From Myroides sp. 1354 (GTDB lineage: Bacteria; Bacteroidota; Bacteroidia; Flavobacteriales; Flavobacteriaceae): a DNA stretch of 64,000 bases. Positions within the stretch are counted from its first letter, which is position 1; each line of letters starts with the position of its first letter. The notes beneath the pieces are model-generated. The model was given only the letters and a program-made list of their open reading frames with translations. It did no database searches and was not told the origin of the DNA. This document shows positions 52,277 to 61,650 of the stretch, in pieces. The stretch spans positions 1-64,000 of the forward strand of contig NZ_JACAGN010000010.1 of assembly GCF_030324495.1 (NCBI RefSeq). The letters run 5' to 3'. The position numbers and the translations under genes were made by a program.

Positions 52277-52966
52277 ATGAGATATTTATTATTACTACTT
52301 TATTTGTTTGTTTTTTTTGTAATATGTGAATATATAGAAGACAAACTACCATTTGCAATACGGCTTATTGACGTCTTAAATATACTGATTGTGCTAGTTT
52401 TCATGTACTTTAGTAAAGAAAAAGTACAGGACTGGAAGAAAGGGCAACCTATTGTGCACTATATTTTTGTCATTGTATTTGGTCTGAGTTTTTCTTTTCT
52501 AAATGGGATTATTTATTTAGACAGAGAATGGATGATGGATGGAGTTGAGGTGTACAATGGATTTTCAGCGTTTACTCTTCTTAGAATTGTAGTATTGAGT
52601 CCAATTTTAGAAGAATTGTTATACAGGAAATATTGGTATACGTTTTTGGGGCAAGAGGGAAGATATAAAATTTGGAATATTATACTAATCTCTTTCGTTT
52701 TTTCCTTAACTCACTGGTATAGTGAAACACCTTTGATTTGGCCTTTTATCGCCAGTTTATTTTTGTTTTGGATTTATAGCCGAACTAAAAATATTCTTTT
52801 GTGTATTGTGTGTCATGTATTTGTAAATATAGGACTGTTTATAATTCCTTCTTTACTTACACCAAAGTTTGAAAGAATAACCGAGATTGTTACAGTTCTT
52901 ATTTTCTTATGTAGTGTTCTTTTATTTAATAAAATATTGAAAAAGAAAGAAGTAACTCTGAGATAA
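52277..52966 (+). CDS. CPBP-family intramembrane glutamic endopeptidase
   Basis: A 229-residue membrane protein with about seven helices and the CPBP/Rce1 motifs: LEELLYRKYW (EExxxR, motif 1), FSLTHWY (motif 2 His) and CHVFVNIGL (motif 3 HxxxN). These proteases or their relatives process prenylated proteins in eukaryotes and bacteriocin-related peptides in bacteria; the bacterial substrate here is unknown. A single-gene unit. Confidence 0.88.
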   Translation: MRYLLLLLYLFVFFVICEYIEDKLPFAIRLIDVLNILIVLVFMYFSKEKVQDWKKGQPIVHYIFVIVFGLSFSFLNGIIYLDREWMMDGVEVYNGFSAFTLLRIVVLSPILEELLYRKYWYTFLGQEGRYKIWNIILISFVFSLTHWYSETPLIWPFIASLFLFWIYSRTKNILLCIVCHVFVNIGLFIIPSLLTPKFERITEIVTVLIFLCSVLLFNKILKKKEVTLR

Positions 52967-53064
52967 GCAGTAGAGATTCTATCGAAAGGCTCTATTTAAT
53001 TAGAGTATTTACTTCTATAAGATGTTTTTAGAAATAGATTCAGAATAAGTTACTGAATTGAAAT

Positions 53065-53281
53065 GAAAAAAGCAGTAACATATAATGTGTTACTGCTTTT
53101 TTGTTTTTGAATAATTTCTTACAACAGAAAATTCAACCGTAAACAGGTTATCGGTTATCGGTTAACAGTTAGCAGTGAATTTTCTGATTAAAGGATATAT
53201 ACCTTTTAATCGATAATCTTGCAAAAAAACAACTTACAAAAAAGCAAATCTAAAGGTTAACCGTTAACTGATAACCGTTAA
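53065..53281. terminator. terminator plus GATAACCG-type repeats
   Basis: The hairpin AAAAAAGCAGTAACA ... TGTTACTGCTTTTTTG (53065-53104) lies between convergent CPBP and fumC genes. From 53147 to 53281 the spacer holds GGTTATCGGTTATCGGTTAAC and, inverted, AACCGTTAACTGATAACC, plus ACAAAAAAGCAAA. No gene. Confidence 0.8.
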
Positions 53282-54673
53282 CTAATTCCCAATCATCTTC
53301 TTCGGATCTACCCAAAGATCAAAATCTTCTGGCGTTACATAGCCCAAACGAACAGCCTCTTCTTTTAAGGTTGTACCATTGGCATGAGCTGTTTGTGCAA
53401 TTTCAGCGGCTTTGTAATAACCGATTTTTGTATTTAGAGCCGTAACTAACATTAAAGAGTTATCTACCAATTCTTGAATGCGTTTGTGGTTGGGTTCAAT
53501 TCCTTGTGCACAATGTTCATCAAAAGAAACACAAGCATCCCCAATTAATTTAGCCGATTGAATAAAGTTAGCTGCCATAACAGGTTTGAATACATTCAAT
53601 TCATATTGACCTTGGGTACCGCTGAATGAAATCGTAACATCATTCCCTAACACTTGAGCAGCTACCATCGTTAATGCCTCACATTGGGTTGGATTTACTT
53701 TTCCAGGCATAATAGAAGATCCTGGTTCATTTGCAGGGATAATAATCTCTCCAATTCCTGAGCGAGGTCCAGAAGCTAGCATGCGGATGTCATTGGCAAT
53801 TTTATATAGTGAAACCGCTAGTTGCTTCAGCGCACCATGCGTTTCTACAATCGCATCATGAGCGGCTAAAGCTTCAAATTTATTTGGAGCCGTAACAAAA
53901 GGCAGCTTTGTAAAATCAGCAATGTGTTTGGCAACGACCACGTCGTAATTTACAGGTGTGTTTAATCCCGTTCCTACAGCCGTTCCGCCCAATGCCAATT
54001 CCGCTAAGTGAGGTAACGTATTTTGTAGTGCCTTTAAGCCATGTTCCAATTGAGCAACATAACCCGAAATTTCTTGCCCTAAAGTTAAAGGTGTCGCATC
54101 CATTAAGTGGGTACGTCCAATTTTCACCACGTCTTTGTATTCTTTTGCTTTTGCTGCTAACGTATTTTTTAGTTGAGTAACCCCGGGAATCGTCGATTCA
54201 ATTACGGCTTTATACGCTGCAATATGCATAGCCGTAGGGTAGGTGTCATTGGAAGATTGTGATTTGTTGACATCATCATTGGCTTTCAATACCGGTTCTC
54301 CTTCTCCAATTTCAAAACCAGCTAGTACTTGAGCGCGATTGGCAATCACCTCATTGACGTTCATATTGGATTGTGTACCTGAACCCGTTTGCCAAATAAC
54401 TAAAGGAAACTGATCATCTAGTTTTCCCGCAATAATCTCATCACACACTCGTGCAATCGCATCTCGTTTCTCTTGACTCAATACGTTTAAATCAAAATTG
54501 GCATAAGCAGCAGCCTTTTTTAAATAAGCAAAAGCCTCAATAATTTCATGAGGCATCGATGCTTCGGGTCCAATCTTAAAATTATTTCTCGAACGCTCTG
54601 TTTGTGCACCCCAATATTTGTCTTTGGGTACTTGTACTTCCCCAAGGGTGTCTTTTTCTATTCTATAGTCCAT
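53282..54673 (-). CDS. fumC: class II fumarate hydratase
   Basis: A 463-residue FumC interconverting fumarate and L-malate in the TCA cycle, oxygen-stable and iron-free. Motifs: [52 protein letters not shown] and the signature [15 protein letters not shown] with catalytic Ser. Full length, single gene on the minus strand. Confidence 0.98.
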   Translation of the reverse strand: MDYRIEKDTLGEVQVPKDKYWGAQTERSRNNFKIGPEASMPHEIIEAFAYLKKAAAYANFDLNVLSQEKRDAIARVCDEIIAGKLDDQFPLVIWQTGSGTQSNMNVNEVIANRAQVLAGFEIGEGEPVLKANDDVNKSQSSNDTYPTAMHIAAYKAVIESTIPGVTQLKNTLAAKAKEYKDVVKIGRTHLMDATPLTLGQEISGYVAQLEHGLKALQNTLPHLAELALGGTAVGTGLNTPVNYDVVVAKHIADFTKLPFVTAPNKFEALAAHDAIVETHGALKQLAVSLYKIANDIRMLASGPRSGIGEIIIPANEPGSSIMPGKVNPTQCEALTMVAAQVLGNDVTISFSGTQGQYELNVFKPVMAANFIQSAKLIGDACVSFDEHCAQGIEPNHKRIQELVDNSLMLVTALNTKIGYYKAAEIAQTAHANGTTLKEEAVRLGYVTPEDFDLWVDPKKMIGN

Positions 54674-54758
54674 GATGTGATTTGTATTTAAAATTACCTT
54701 AAAGGTACTGAATTATTTAGTTTGATTCTAAAGAAGGGATAAAATAAAATAAGAGGTA

Positions 54759-54788
54759 TTGTCAAATCGAGAAAAGGATGTATATTTG
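54759..54788 (+). promoter_or_regulatory. promoter of the 58-aa membrane protein gene
   Basis: TTG (54759-54761), 19-bp spacer and TATATTTG (54781-54788) match the Bacteroidota consensus exactly. The predicted transcription start lies downstream of an ATG at 54778, which rules that codon out as the start. Confidence 0.75.
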
Positions 54789-54816
54789 GGACGTATACAA
54801 AAAAATCCGGAATAAA

Positions 54817-54993
54817 ATGTTTGAATTTCAACAGTATTTAGGTTTCATCGTTGCCATGACCGTTATTACAATGGCGTTTTGGCTTTTGATATTCTTAATT
54901 GGTTTCGCTTGCTACTGGGCAACTGGAGGCGCAATGGAGTTATTAAAAGAGAAGAAAGCTAAAAAACAGCAGTTAGAAGAAAGTCAAATGTAG
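54817..54993 (+). CDS. 58-aa single-pass membrane protein
   Basis: A 58-residue protein: a short N-terminus (MFEFQQYLG), one strongly hydrophobic helix (about 10-36) and a charged Lys/Glu/Gln-rich tail (LLKEKKAKKQQLEESQM). The ATG at 54817 is selected because a consensus promoter overlaps the upstream ATG. It is a conserved-looking small inner-membrane protein of unknown function, transcribed alone and ending at the hairpin that follows. Confidence 0.7.
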   Translation: MFEFQQYLGFIVAMTVITMAFWLLIFLIGFACYWATGGAMELLKEKKAKKQQLEESQM

Positions 54994-55010
54994 AATTTGA
55001 TTTTACGAAA

Positions 55011-55043
55011 TAAAAGAGGTCATGCGATGCATGGCCTCTTTTT
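55011..55043 (+). terminator. terminator of the 58-aa gene
   Basis: Stem AAGAGGTCATGC/GCATGGCCTCTT (one G-T pair) around GAT, with a T-run. Confidence 0.9.
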
Positions 55044-55446
55044 TTTGTTTATAGGGTCGGTGAGTTGCTTGTTGTTTGTTGAGTGATGGGAAGATTATCG
55101 CTTAAAAAAAGAATACCTCTTTATTCCTATAAATCTAGTTTACCTTCGTAGTTCACCCATTAGAAGTGCATAAAAGATAGTTTTTTACGGATCACAGTTA
55201 TCCTTTGTTAAGGGTAAGTTTTGGGTGTGTTCGTGATACATCCCAAAGGAACTACGTCTAATCCTACTACAACCCACAACGAACAACCCACAACAAACAT
55301 CTCTCTCCCACCACTCAATAACATTCCCTTAAAAAGACCACCTATTCCTTAACATAACAATCAAAACAGAAACACAATCATAACGATATAGAAACACTCT
55401 TTCGTAGGGGTAGGGCTAAGTTTGCCTAAACCTATTCAATAGTATT
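55044..55446. other. gene-free spacer upstream of the phytate operon
   Basis: About 400 bp without a gene. It carries TTGTTGTTTGTTG near 55070 and the complementary AACGAACAACCCACAACAAAC at 55278-55298, relatives of the heptamer satellite at the start of the window. The promoter of the TonB receptor gene should lie here, but no clear TAnnTTTG box could be fixed. Confidence 0.6.
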
Positions 55447-58287
55447 ATGATGAAAATAAAGTACTTATTATTCTTTTTTACCTTTTGTTTAGCTTGGACC
55501 TTACAAGCGCAGAACGCAGACAAAAAACACGGGATTGTATCCGGACGAGTGATTGATGCAACAGATAAAAGTTCACTTCCAGGAGCAGCCGTAGTATTAA
55601 ATAAAGGAAAACAATACACCATTAGCAATACCAATGGGTATTTTGAGTTCCTAAATATACCTGTGGGACAATATACCTTATCTGTTAGTTATATCGGATA
55701 TGCACCTATCGAACAAGAGGTAGAAGTGACGGCAGGACAAAATACAGTCATCAATCTCAGCTTATCAACAGACGTTCAAACCTTAGAGGGCATTGTCATT
55801 ATAGGAGATCGTCTAAAAGGACAAGCCAAAGCGTTGAATCAACAGAAGAACAATGCCAACGTAACCAATGTGATTTCAGCCGATCAAGTGGGGCGTTTTC
55901 CCGATTCTAATGTGGGAGATGCCTTAAAACGCGTACCGGGGATCACCATGCAAAATGACCAAGGAGAAGCGCGTAATATCGTAATTAGAGGATTGGCGTC
56001 AGGCTTAAACTCTGTAACCTTAAATGGAGACCGTATTCCTTCTGCTGAAGGAGATAACCGAAATGTACAAATGGATTTAATTCCTTCGGATATGATTTCA
56101 TCTATCGAAGTAAATAAAACCTTAACCCCAGATATGGATGCCGATGCTATTGGAGGATCGGTTGATTTGATTACTCGTGCTTCTCCTTATGGAGAGCGTA
56201 TTTCTGCAACTGTGGCGGGAGGATATAATCCCATTCGCGAGAAAGGGAATTACATCGGAAGTTTTGTGTATGGGAACCGCTTCTTGGATTCTAAATTAGG
56301 GATGATCTTTAGTGGATCGTACAACAGCAATAACTTTGGCTCTGACAACGTAGAGGCTGTATGGAACCAAGATGATCACGGAAATGTATACATCGGTCAA
56401 TACGATATCAGAAAGTATGACGTACAACGTGTGAGACGTAGTTTTTCGGGAGCGTTTGATTATAAAATTAATGAGAACCATACGATTTATGCCAGTGCAA
56501 TGTACAACTGGAGAGATGACAGAGAAAATAGATACCGCACGCGTTATAGAGGAATTACGCCTGAATATGATTCGGAAAACAACATTATCGGTTATAAAGG
56601 AGATATTCGAAGAGAAACAAAAGGCGGAATCGATAATAGCCGCAATAAGAATGCGCGTTTAGAAGATCAACGTGTACAAAATTACGCTTTGAGTGGAGAG
56701 CATTTGTGGTCGAGTAATTTAGATATGGATTGGTCGGTAAACTATGCTCGTGCTTCAGAAGATAGACCAGGAGAGCGCTATTTGGATTTTCAAAATAAGA
56801 AAGTAGCGATGGTAGAGGATTTATCCAATGGAGATTTTCCTTTAATCACTGCTGCAAAAGATACCCCAGATAATTTTAGTTTTAGAAAATTAACGGAAAA
56901 CCACAACTTTACGAAAGACAGTGAATTTGGAGCAAAATTAAACTTTAGAATCCCTTTCTCTGTGATTGAAGATCAAAAAGGACGTTTGCGCTTTGGAGGA
57001 CGTTTGCGTCTAAAAGACAAGAAACGCGATAATATGTTCTATGAATACACGCCTATTGCGCCCAACGCAATCGGTAAGTTAGCTGAGGTGCCAAACAATT
57101 TCTACGACGGAAAAGACTTTCAAGCAGGAAGCAAATACGTTCCAGGGTATTTTGCATCGAAGCAATATTTAGGAGGATTGGATGTAAATAATGCTGCATT
57201 ATTTGAAAAAGAAGCCAAACCAGAAGAATATTTGGCGTTGAATTACAAAGCCAAAGAGAAAATCTACGCAGGTTATATCCGTTGGGATCAAGATTTCAAT
57301 GAAAACTTATCCATGATCGTTGGAGCTCGTGTAGAGCATACGAGTATTGATTATACAGGAAATCACATTGTAGATGAAAGTGATTTAGTTGGAGAGGTGA
57401 ACAATACGAACAGTTATACCAATTTAATGCCGAGTTTGACGTTTAAATATCAAACGGATACGGATTGGATTTATAGAGCCGCTTTTACCACGGCTTTAGC
57501 AAGACCGGATTATTATGCTTTAGCTCCTTATATCAGCGTGGTTTCTCAAGACAACGCCATTGCTGCAGGTAATCCTGATTTAAAAGCAACCTATGCCTAT
57601 AACTTTGATTTAATGGCAGAAAAATACTTCCAATCGGTGGGGATGTTCTCTGCAGGGGTATTTTACAAAAATTTGAATGACTTTATTTACACCTATCGAT
57701 CAGATTCATTCAATCAGGATAATTTCAATGCGGCTTTCCCAGATCAAGTAAACCCAATTAAAGCGGGTGAAAACTGGAAGTTTACCCAACAACGCAATGG
57801 AGATCAAGTCAATCTATTTGGGGTTGAGGTGGCATTTCAACGACAATTGGATTTCATTCCAGGTAAATTCTTCAAAGGATTGGGAATTTATGTGAACTAT
57901 ACCTATACGCATTCAGAAGCAAAGGGAATTACCAATGCCGATGGAGAGGTTAGAAAAAATATGGAATTACCAGGGTCAGCTCCTCATATGTTTAACGGAT
58001 CTTTATCTTGGGAAAATGAACGCTTCTCTGCGCGTATTTCCTTAAACTATGCTTCGGATTATTTAGATGCTTTAGGAGGAAACAGCTTTGAAGATATGTA
58101 TTACGACAAACAATTGTTTTTAGATGCCAATGCGTCTTATAAAATTACATCCTATTTGCGCGTATTCGCCGAAGCGAATAACTTAACAAATCAACCATTG
58201 AGATATTACCAAGGGGTGAGTAATCGCGTGATGCAAATGGAATACTACCAACCTAAGTTTACCTTGGGTGTTAAATTTGATTTATAA
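55447..58287 (+). CDS. TonB-dependent receptor, probably for phosphate esters
   Basis: A 946-residue outer-membrane receptor: signal peptide to about 21 (WTLQAQ), carboxypeptidase-regulatory-like domain (about 28-112, SGRVIDATDKSSLPGAAVVL), TonB plug (about 125-235; VGDALKRVPGITMQ, GGSVDLITR) and a beta-barrel ending in FTLGVKFDL. It is in one operon with an acid phosphatase and a phytase, so it probably takes up phytate or a product. It lacks a SusD partner and is distinct from the SusC-type protein at 13876. The ligand is inferred from context. Confidence 0.93.
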   Translation: MMKIKYLLFFFTFCLAWTLQAQNADKKHGIVSGRVIDATDKSSLPGAAVVLNKGKQYTISNTNGYFEFLNIPVGQYTLSVSYIGYAPIEQEVEVTAGQNTVINLSLSTDVQTLEGIVIIGDRLKGQAKALNQQKNNANVTNVISADQVGRFPDSNVGDALKRVPGITMQNDQGEARNIVIRGLASGLNSVTLNGDRIPSAEGDNRNVQMDLIPSDMISSIEVNKTLTPDMDADAIGGSVDLITRASPYGERISATVAGGYNPIREKGNYIGSFVYGNRFLDSKLGMIFSGSYNSNNFGSDNVEAVWNQDDHGNVYIGQYDIRKYDVQRVRRSFSGAFDYKINENHTIYASAMYNWRDDRENRYRTRYRGITPEYDSENNIIGYKGDIRRETKGGIDNSRNKNARLEDQRVQNYALSGEHLWSSNLDMDWSVNYARASEDRPGERYLDFQNKKVAMVEDLSNGDFPLITAAKDTPDNFSFRKLTENHNFTKDSEFGAKLNFRIPFSVIEDQKGRLRFGGRLRLKDKKRDNMFYEYTPIAPNAIGKLAEVPNNFYDGKDFQAGSKYVPGYFASKQYLGGLDVNNAALFEKEAKPEEYLALNYKAKEKIYAGYIRWDQDFNENLSMIVGARVEHTSIDYTGNHIVDESDLVGEVNNTNSYTNLMPSLTFKYQTDTDWIYRAAFTTALARPDYYALAPYISVVSQDNAIAAGNPDLKATYAYNFDLMAEKYFQSVGMFSAGVFYKNLNDFIYTYRSDSFNQDNFNAAFPDQVNPIKAGENWKFTQQRNGDQVNLFGVEVAFQRQLDFIPGKFFKGLGIYVNYTYTHSEAKGITNADGEVRKNMELPGSAPHMFNGSLSWENERFSARISLNYASDYLDALGGNSFEDMYYDKQLFLDANASYKITSYLRVFAEANNLTNQPLRYYQGVSNRVMQMEYYQPKFTLGVKFDL

Positions 58288-58355
58288 GATAAACCATACA
58301 CAAGAAAATTACAGCCAATCGTACTATTGGTTGTAATTTTTTTCATTCACAACAC

Positions 58356-59354
58356 ATGAAAAAAATACTATATACTTTAGTTTTACTTAGTTTCGCTGGA
58401 TTAACTCAAGCGCAAACGCCTTTTGAACACGAAAAAAGCACAGGGTACTCCGGACAAAATATCCCTGCGCTAAAATACCAAGAAGACAGTTTTAATTTTT
58501 TAGTTTTAGGTGATTTTGGTCGAGTAGGAGATTACTATCAAAAAGAAGTAGCTCGAGAAATGGGCAATGCCATGGTGGTTCTCGATGGAGAATTTGTCGT
58601 GTCAGTTGGGGATAATTTTTATCCCAATGGGGTGGCAAGCACACAAGATTATCATTGGATTTCCTCTTTTGAACAAGTGTATACCAATCCTTCCTTGTAT
58701 GCTGATTGGTATGTAGCTTTGGGAAATCACGATTATTTAGGCAATGTGCAAGCACAAGTGGATTATTCTAAAATAAGTAGGCGTTGGAATATGCCCGATC
58801 GCTATTACAGCAAAACCTTTAAATTAGACAATGGAAAAAAGCTGTTGTTGGTGGTAATGGATACGAATCCGTTTATTGCTAGTTATCAAAAAAGTGGGAA
58901 GTATAGCGACTTAAGAGAGCAGGATACAGCCAAACAGTTGCAGTGGTTGGAAGAAACACTAGGACAAACTGATGAAGATATCCAATGGAAGATTGTCGTA
59001 GGACACCATCCGATGTACAGTGGGGGAAAGCGAAAAGTCAATAAAGATACCCAAGGATTCGAGCAGCAATTTGCTGATTTCTTTGATCGCCATAAAGTAG
59101 ATGCTTATATCTGTGGACATGAACACGATTTGCAAATCATCAAACCCAAAAATAGATATACGACTCAATTCTTATCAGGGGCAGCGAGTGAAGTTCGGGC
59201 AACAGGAACCATGGAACACACGATTTTTACTGCAGCTGAACCTGGATTTATGACTTTTTCTATTCTGAATAACACGTTGACGGTTCAGGTGGTAAAAGCC
59301 CATACAGAAAAGGCAGACGTACTCTATACGCATATCATTCAAAAGAAAAAATAA
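58356..59354 (+). CDS. secreted purple-acid-phosphatase-like metallophosphoesterase
   Basis: A 332-residue exported calcineurin-like enzyme with signal peptide (about 1-19, LTQAQ). Dinuclear-metal motifs are in order: LVLGDFG (D), SVGDNFYPNG (GDN), ALGNHDYLG (GNHD), VVGHHPMYSGG (GHH) and ICGHEHDLQ (GHEH). The layout resembles tartrate-resistant acid phosphatase. It would release phosphate from phosphomonoesters in the periplasm. Its stop overlaps the phytase start by one base (TAATG). Confidence 0.92.
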   Translation: MKKILYTLVLLSFAGLTQAQTPFEHEKSTGYSGQNIPALKYQEDSFNFLVLGDFGRVGDYYQKEVAREMGNAMVVLDGEFVVSVGDNFYPNGVASTQDYHWISSFEQVYTNPSLYADWYVALGNHDYLGNVQAQVDYSKISRRWNMPDRYYSKTFKLDNGKKLLLVVMDTNPFIASYQKSGKYSDLREQDTAKQLQWLEETLGQTDEDIQWKIVVGHHPMYSGGKRKVNKDTQGFEQQFADFFDRHKVDAYICGHEHDLQIIKPKNRYTTQFLSGAASEVRATGTMEHTIFTAAEPGFMTFSILNNTLTVQVVKAHTEKADVLYTHIIQKKK

Positions 59355-60421
59355 TGAAAAATAAAGCAATATACTTCTTATTTAGCTTGGCTTTGTTGAC
59401 CAGCTGCAAAGATAAATTAGCCCCCGTATCACCTGATGCAATCCAACCCATTGTCGTAACAGAACAAACGGTTTTTGATACGGATGATCCTGCGATTTGG
59501 ATCAATAAAAAAGAGGCGTCTAAAAGCTTGGTTATTGGAACGGATAAAGAGAATGGCGGTGGACTCTACGCTTATGATTTAAACGGAAAGATTGTTCATA
59601 AATTCGTCGATATGGCCCGTCCGAATAATGTGGATATCGCCTATGATTTTCCCTATCAAAATCAAAAGATTGACGTGGCTGTGGTAACAGAGCGAAATGC
59701 CAATGCGATTCGCATTTTTAAATTGCCTGAATTAACCCCGATCGACGGAGGGGGATTGAAAGTGTTTGAAGGAGAAACAACAGAAGAGTATAATGAACCG
59801 ATGGGGATTGCTTTGTATGAAGGAAAAGAAGGAGGGACAACGGTATTTTATGCGATTGTAGGGCGAAAAAACGGACCTGCTGAGGATTATTTGTGGCAAT
59901 ATGCCTATGAAACTCGTGCAGATGGAAAGGTAGAGTTACAGCTGGTGAGAAAATTTGGAGCCTACAGCGGAAAGAAAGAAATTGAAGCAATTGCGGTGGA
60001 CCAGGAATTGGGGTATGTATACTATTCTGATGAGGTGGCAGGGGTACGTAAGTATTATGCTGATCCTGCAAAGGGAGATCGAGAATTGGCCTTCTTTGCG
60101 CAATCAGATGCTAAACGCGATCATGAGGGGATTGCGATTTACAAAAAGGATGCAACAACAGGATATTTGGTGGTATCCAATCAACAAGACAATTCAATAT
60201 TGATTTACCCTAGAGAAGGAGAAGCGAGCAATCCACATGAACATCGATTAATTACAACGATTCCCGTATCAGCCATTGAATGCGACGGATTGGAAATCAC
60301 ATCCCGTGAACTTGATCCTCGTTTTCCTCAAGGTATGCTAGTGATGATGAGCAACGGCAAAGTATTTCATTATTACGATTGGGCGATGATTCAAGAAAAA
60401 ATAGATCAAGCAAAAAAATAA
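59354..60421 (+). CDS. beta-propeller phytase (lipoprotein)
   Basis: A 355-residue beta-propeller phytase (BPP) with a lipoprotein signal peptide ending at LLTSC-KDK. Family motifs: DTDDPAIWINKK, VIGTDKENGGGLYAYDLNG, RPNNVDIAYDF and, late in the protein, DHEGIAIYK and ECDGLEI, which hold the calcium-binding acidic residues of BPPs. It hydrolyses phytate (inositol hexakisphosphate) at neutral pH. Partnership with a TonB receptor and an acid phosphatase points to a phytate-phosphorus scavenging operon. Confidence 0.92.
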   Translation: MKNKAIYFLFSLALLTSCKDKLAPVSPDAIQPIVVTEQTVFDTDDPAIWINKKEASKSLVIGTDKENGGGLYAYDLNGKIVHKFVDMARPNNVDIAYDFPYQNQKIDVAVVTERNANAIRIFKLPELTPIDGGGLKVFEGETTEEYNEPMGIALYEGKEGGTTVFYAIVGRKNGPAEDYLWQYAYETRADGKVELQLVRKFGAYSGKKEIEAIAVDQELGYVYYSDEVAGVRKYYADPAKGDRELAFFAQSDAKRDHEGIAIYKKDATTGYLVVSNQQDNSILIYPREGEASNPHEHRLITTIPVSAIECDGLEITSRELDPRFPQGMLVMMSNGKVFHYYDWAMIQEKIDQAKK

Positions 60422-60434
60422 AGAATTTCAACAT

Positions 60435-60464
60435 AAAAAAGACATCTCTTGGGATGTCTTTTTT
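60435..60464 (+). terminator. terminator of the phytate operon
   Basis: Stem AAAAAAGACATC/GATGTCTTTTTT with loop TCTTGG and a T-run. GGTGAGA repeats follow at 60475-60535. Confidence 0.9.
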
Positions 60465-60614
60465 TATGGTAGGAGAGGGTGAGACGTTGAGGCGATCAGA
60501 ATTTCTCACCACCTCACCCTCTCACCCTCTTTAAAATAAAGTTTTTCAATCGAGAGGAAAGAAAATCAACTTCCTTTTTCGTATCTTTAAGAATTATCAA
60601 AAAGAAAAAACACT

Positions 60615-61487
60615 ATGAGTTATACGGAAAAAATGTTGCCGTCAACGGCATTAAAAGATAAAGTAGTTATTGTTACAGGAGGAGGAAGTGGTTTGGGAAG
60701 ATCCATGTCGGCTTACTTCATGGAAATTGGAGCTAAAGTAGTGATTACTTCTCGCGACTTAGATAAATTACAACAAACGGCGAAAGAGTTAGAAGAACAA
60801 ACTGGAGGCGAATGTTTTCCGGTGAGTTGTGATGTGAGACATTATGAGCAAGTAGAACAGATGTTACAAGCTGTATTGGATAAATGGGGAAAAGTAGATG
60901 TATTACTCAACAATGCAGCGGGTAATTTTATTTCACCTACAGAGCGATTGTCGTCGAATGCGTTTGATACCATTGTAGATATCGTATTAAAAGGAACGAA
61001 AAACTGTACGCTGGTTTTAGGGAAGCATTGGATTGAGCAAAAGCAACGCAATACGGTTGTTTTGAATATTACGACAACTTATGCTTGGACAGGTTCGGCT
61101 TATGTGGTTCCTTCAGCTGTGGCAAAAGCGGGAGTCTTAGCTATGACGAGAAGCTTGGCGGTAGAATGGGCCAAATATGGCATGCGTTTCAATGCTATTG
61201 CACCTGGACCTTTTCCAACAAAAGGAGCTTGGGATCGCTTATTACCGGGAGATTTAAAAGAAAAATTTGACCTGACAAAGAAGATTCCACTGCGCAGAGT
61301 AGGAGAACATCAAGAACTAGCCAATTTAGCTGCTTATCTGATTTCTGACTTTTCAAGCTATATCAATGGAGAGGTAATTACCATTGACGGAGGGGAATGG
61401 CTACAAGGAGCTGGAGAGTTTAATATGTTAGATCAAATTCCAGAAGCGATGTGGGATCAGTTAGAAGCAAGTGTACGCAAGAAATAA
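60615..61487 (+). CDS. SDR-family oxidoreductase, 2,4-dienoyl-CoA-reductase-like
   Basis: A 290-residue short-chain dehydrogenase: cofactor motif TGGGSGLG, SRD for NADP preference and NNAAGNF, a hallmark of the 2,4-dienoyl-CoA reductase subgroup. The position of the usual catalytic Tyr is Ser in YVVPSAVAK (S-x3-K), while the Lys is present, as in peroxisomal-type dienoyl-CoA reductases that lack the classic triad. It would remove double bonds during oxidation of unsaturated fatty acids. A single-gene unit. Confidence 0.9.
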   Translation: MSYTEKMLPSTALKDKVVIVTGGGSGLGRSMSAYFMEIGAKVVITSRDLDKLQQTAKELEEQTGGECFPVSCDVRHYEQVEQMLQAVLDKWGKVDVLLNNAAGNFISPTERLSSNAFDTIVDIVLKGTKNCTLVLGKHWIEQKQRNTVVLNITTTYAWTGSAYVVPSAVAKAGVLAMTRSLAVEWAKYGMRFNAIAPGPFPTKGAWDRLLPGDLKEKFDLTKKIPLRRVGEHQELANLAAYLISDFSSYINGEVITIDGGEWLQGAGEFNMLDQIPEAMWDQLEASVRKK

Positions 61488-61507
61488 AGTGACAAATAAA
61501 ATAAGTT

Positions 61508-61554
61508 AAAAAAAAGGGTATTCTTTTGGATAATAAGAGATTACCCTTTTTTTA
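61508..61554 (+). terminator. terminator of the SDR gene
   Basis: Inverted repeat AAAAAAAGGGTA/TACCCTTTTTTT around a 21-nt loop with a T-run. Confidence 0.85.
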
Positions 61555-61650
61555 ATTCAAGGTTCTCAATTGAGAATGTTAATAAAATAGATTTTATATA
61601 CAGATAATTAATTGTATTTTTACCACTCAAAAATTTTTGATACGAAAAAA

